A stretch of 44,522 nt of DNA, taken from the IMG/VR virus record IMGVR_UViG_3300042923_000179, positions 1 through 44,522 of that record. The stretch is one strand, 5' to 3'. Position numbers and translations under genes: made by a program. The notes below the pieces were generated by a model. That model saw only the letters and a list, made by a program, of their open reading frames with translations. It was not told where the DNA came from and searched no databases. This document shows positions 44,160-44,522 of this stretch, in pieces (positions within the stretch are counted from its first letter, which is position 1; the number at the start of each line of letters is the position of its first letter). This DNA comes from a virus.

Positions 44160-44522
44160 ACACTCGCCTCGCGATCAGCCAATAGGCGCGGACGTTCGCC
44201 GTCACCGGGTCGCCTGTGATGATCTGAGCGCCCCGGAAATAGCCCCGAACAGGTGCGAGCAGCCTAGACGCTCCGCCGCCGCATAAATAGACGTCGTCGC
44301 CGCTCTGCCAGCCTCCTTGTACGGCCCGCGCGATGATGGCCTGCGCGAATGCGGAATCGTCAGCGGTCGTCGTTTCGAGGCCGCGGCTTAATGTAAAGCT
44401 GCCGCGATCCACGAGCCGCCGATCCTTCAGCGTGCCGAAGTTAACCGTTCCGCTTCCGATGTCGATAATACGCACCGTACCGCTCCCGGCGACCAGCAGA
44501 CCCGCTGTGACGCCCTCGGCAG
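44152..44522 (-). CDS. parM: ParM-like actin ATPase, C-terminal part (gene continues at the left end)
   Basis: Open from the window end to the TAA at 44152. After joining to base 1 it supplies residues 186-266 of the 266-residue protein (the overlap repeat doubles some codons). The adenosine-binding motif VYLCGGGASRLL sits at about 221-232, completing the actin nucleotide pocket started by the N-terminal part. The C-terminus is short and helical (NVRAYWLIARRVYA). Followed directly by the ParR-like gene. Confidence 0.85.
   Translation of the reverse strand, partial: AEGVTAGLLVAGSGTVRIIDIGSGTVNFGTLKDRRLVDRGSFTLSRGLETTTADDSAFAQAIIARAVQGGWQSGDDVYLCGGGASRLLAPVRGYFRGAQIITGDPVTANVRAYWLIARRVYA
44396..44522. 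repeat. 127-bp terminal direct repeat, right copy (circular closure)
   Basis: Exact copy of bases 1-127; see the left copy. Removing one copy leaves a continuous reading frame through the parM-like gene. Confidence 0.95.

Noticed and set aside
1-44522. tRNA genes and insertion sequences
   Set aside because: No cloverleaf with a recognisable anticodon arm and no transposase motif or inverted-repeat ends were seen on either strand by eye; a dedicated tRNA scan was not possible.

Overview
The window is one complete circular phage-type genome. Bases 1-127 are repeated exactly as bases 44396-44522, so the unique sequence is 44,395 bp and the contig closes on itself through a ParM-like actin gene. 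Every gene I could support lies on the minus strand, so all positions below are transcribed from high to low coordinates. GC content is high for a Firmicute and GC3 bias is strong. Strong GGAGG-type ribosome sites, the XhlA/BhlA-type lysis genes, the DUF2800-DUF2815-PolA-VapE-VRR_NUC-SNF2 replication cassette and an SLH-like endolysin tail all point to a siphovirus of a Gram-positive host. Paenibacillaceae or a relative is my inference; it is not proven.

Layout in transcription order. (1) 557-1 joined to 44395-43619: a ParM-like actin, a ParR-like partner and two small membrane proteins. (2) 43618-43267: a 350 bp non-coding segment with a polypurine tract and a possible rightward small RNA. 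(3) 43266-41442: an FtsK/SpoIIIE-type translocase and a replication-relaxation protein, ending in a terminator. (4) 41368-26547: a strong promoter, an Xre-type regulator and then the early/replication genes. These are an SSB-tailed Ala-rich protein, a DUF2800 nuclease, a DUF2815 ssDNA-binding protein, a MazG fusion, family A DNA polymerase, a Fragile-X-F membrane protein, DUF3310, a beta-solenoid protein, an AEP primase/VapE helicase, a VRR_NUC nuclease and an SNF2 helicase. A 100-codon membrane protein gene is nested out of frame inside the primase linker. An iteron-rich, AT-rich block at 28741-28968 is my best origin candidate. (5) 26544-5557: a good promoter, a Tad2-like (DUF2829) gene, HNH nuclease, a putative cos region, the HK97-type head module (TerS, TerL, portal, protease, capsid), connectors, tail tube, G/GT frameshifted chaperones, tape measure, tail tip and fibre genes with LamG-like and repeat modules, XhlA, a three-domain amidase and a holin. 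(6) 5506-734: three near-identical promoters drive about fifteen small, translationally coupled accessory genes, ending at a textbook terminator at 711-735. The parM promoter follows directly.

I see no integrase, transposase or resolvase. The phage does carry an actin-type partition pair, an FtsK-like pump with a replication-relaxation protein and an iteron-like origin. The most economical reading is a temperate phage-plasmid that persists as a circular, actively segregated replicon. The most novel items are the nested membrane-protein gene in the primase linker, the duplicated 22-bp promoter element, the GTCTATG boxes shared by the parM and Xre promoters, and the Tad2-like gene heading the late operon.
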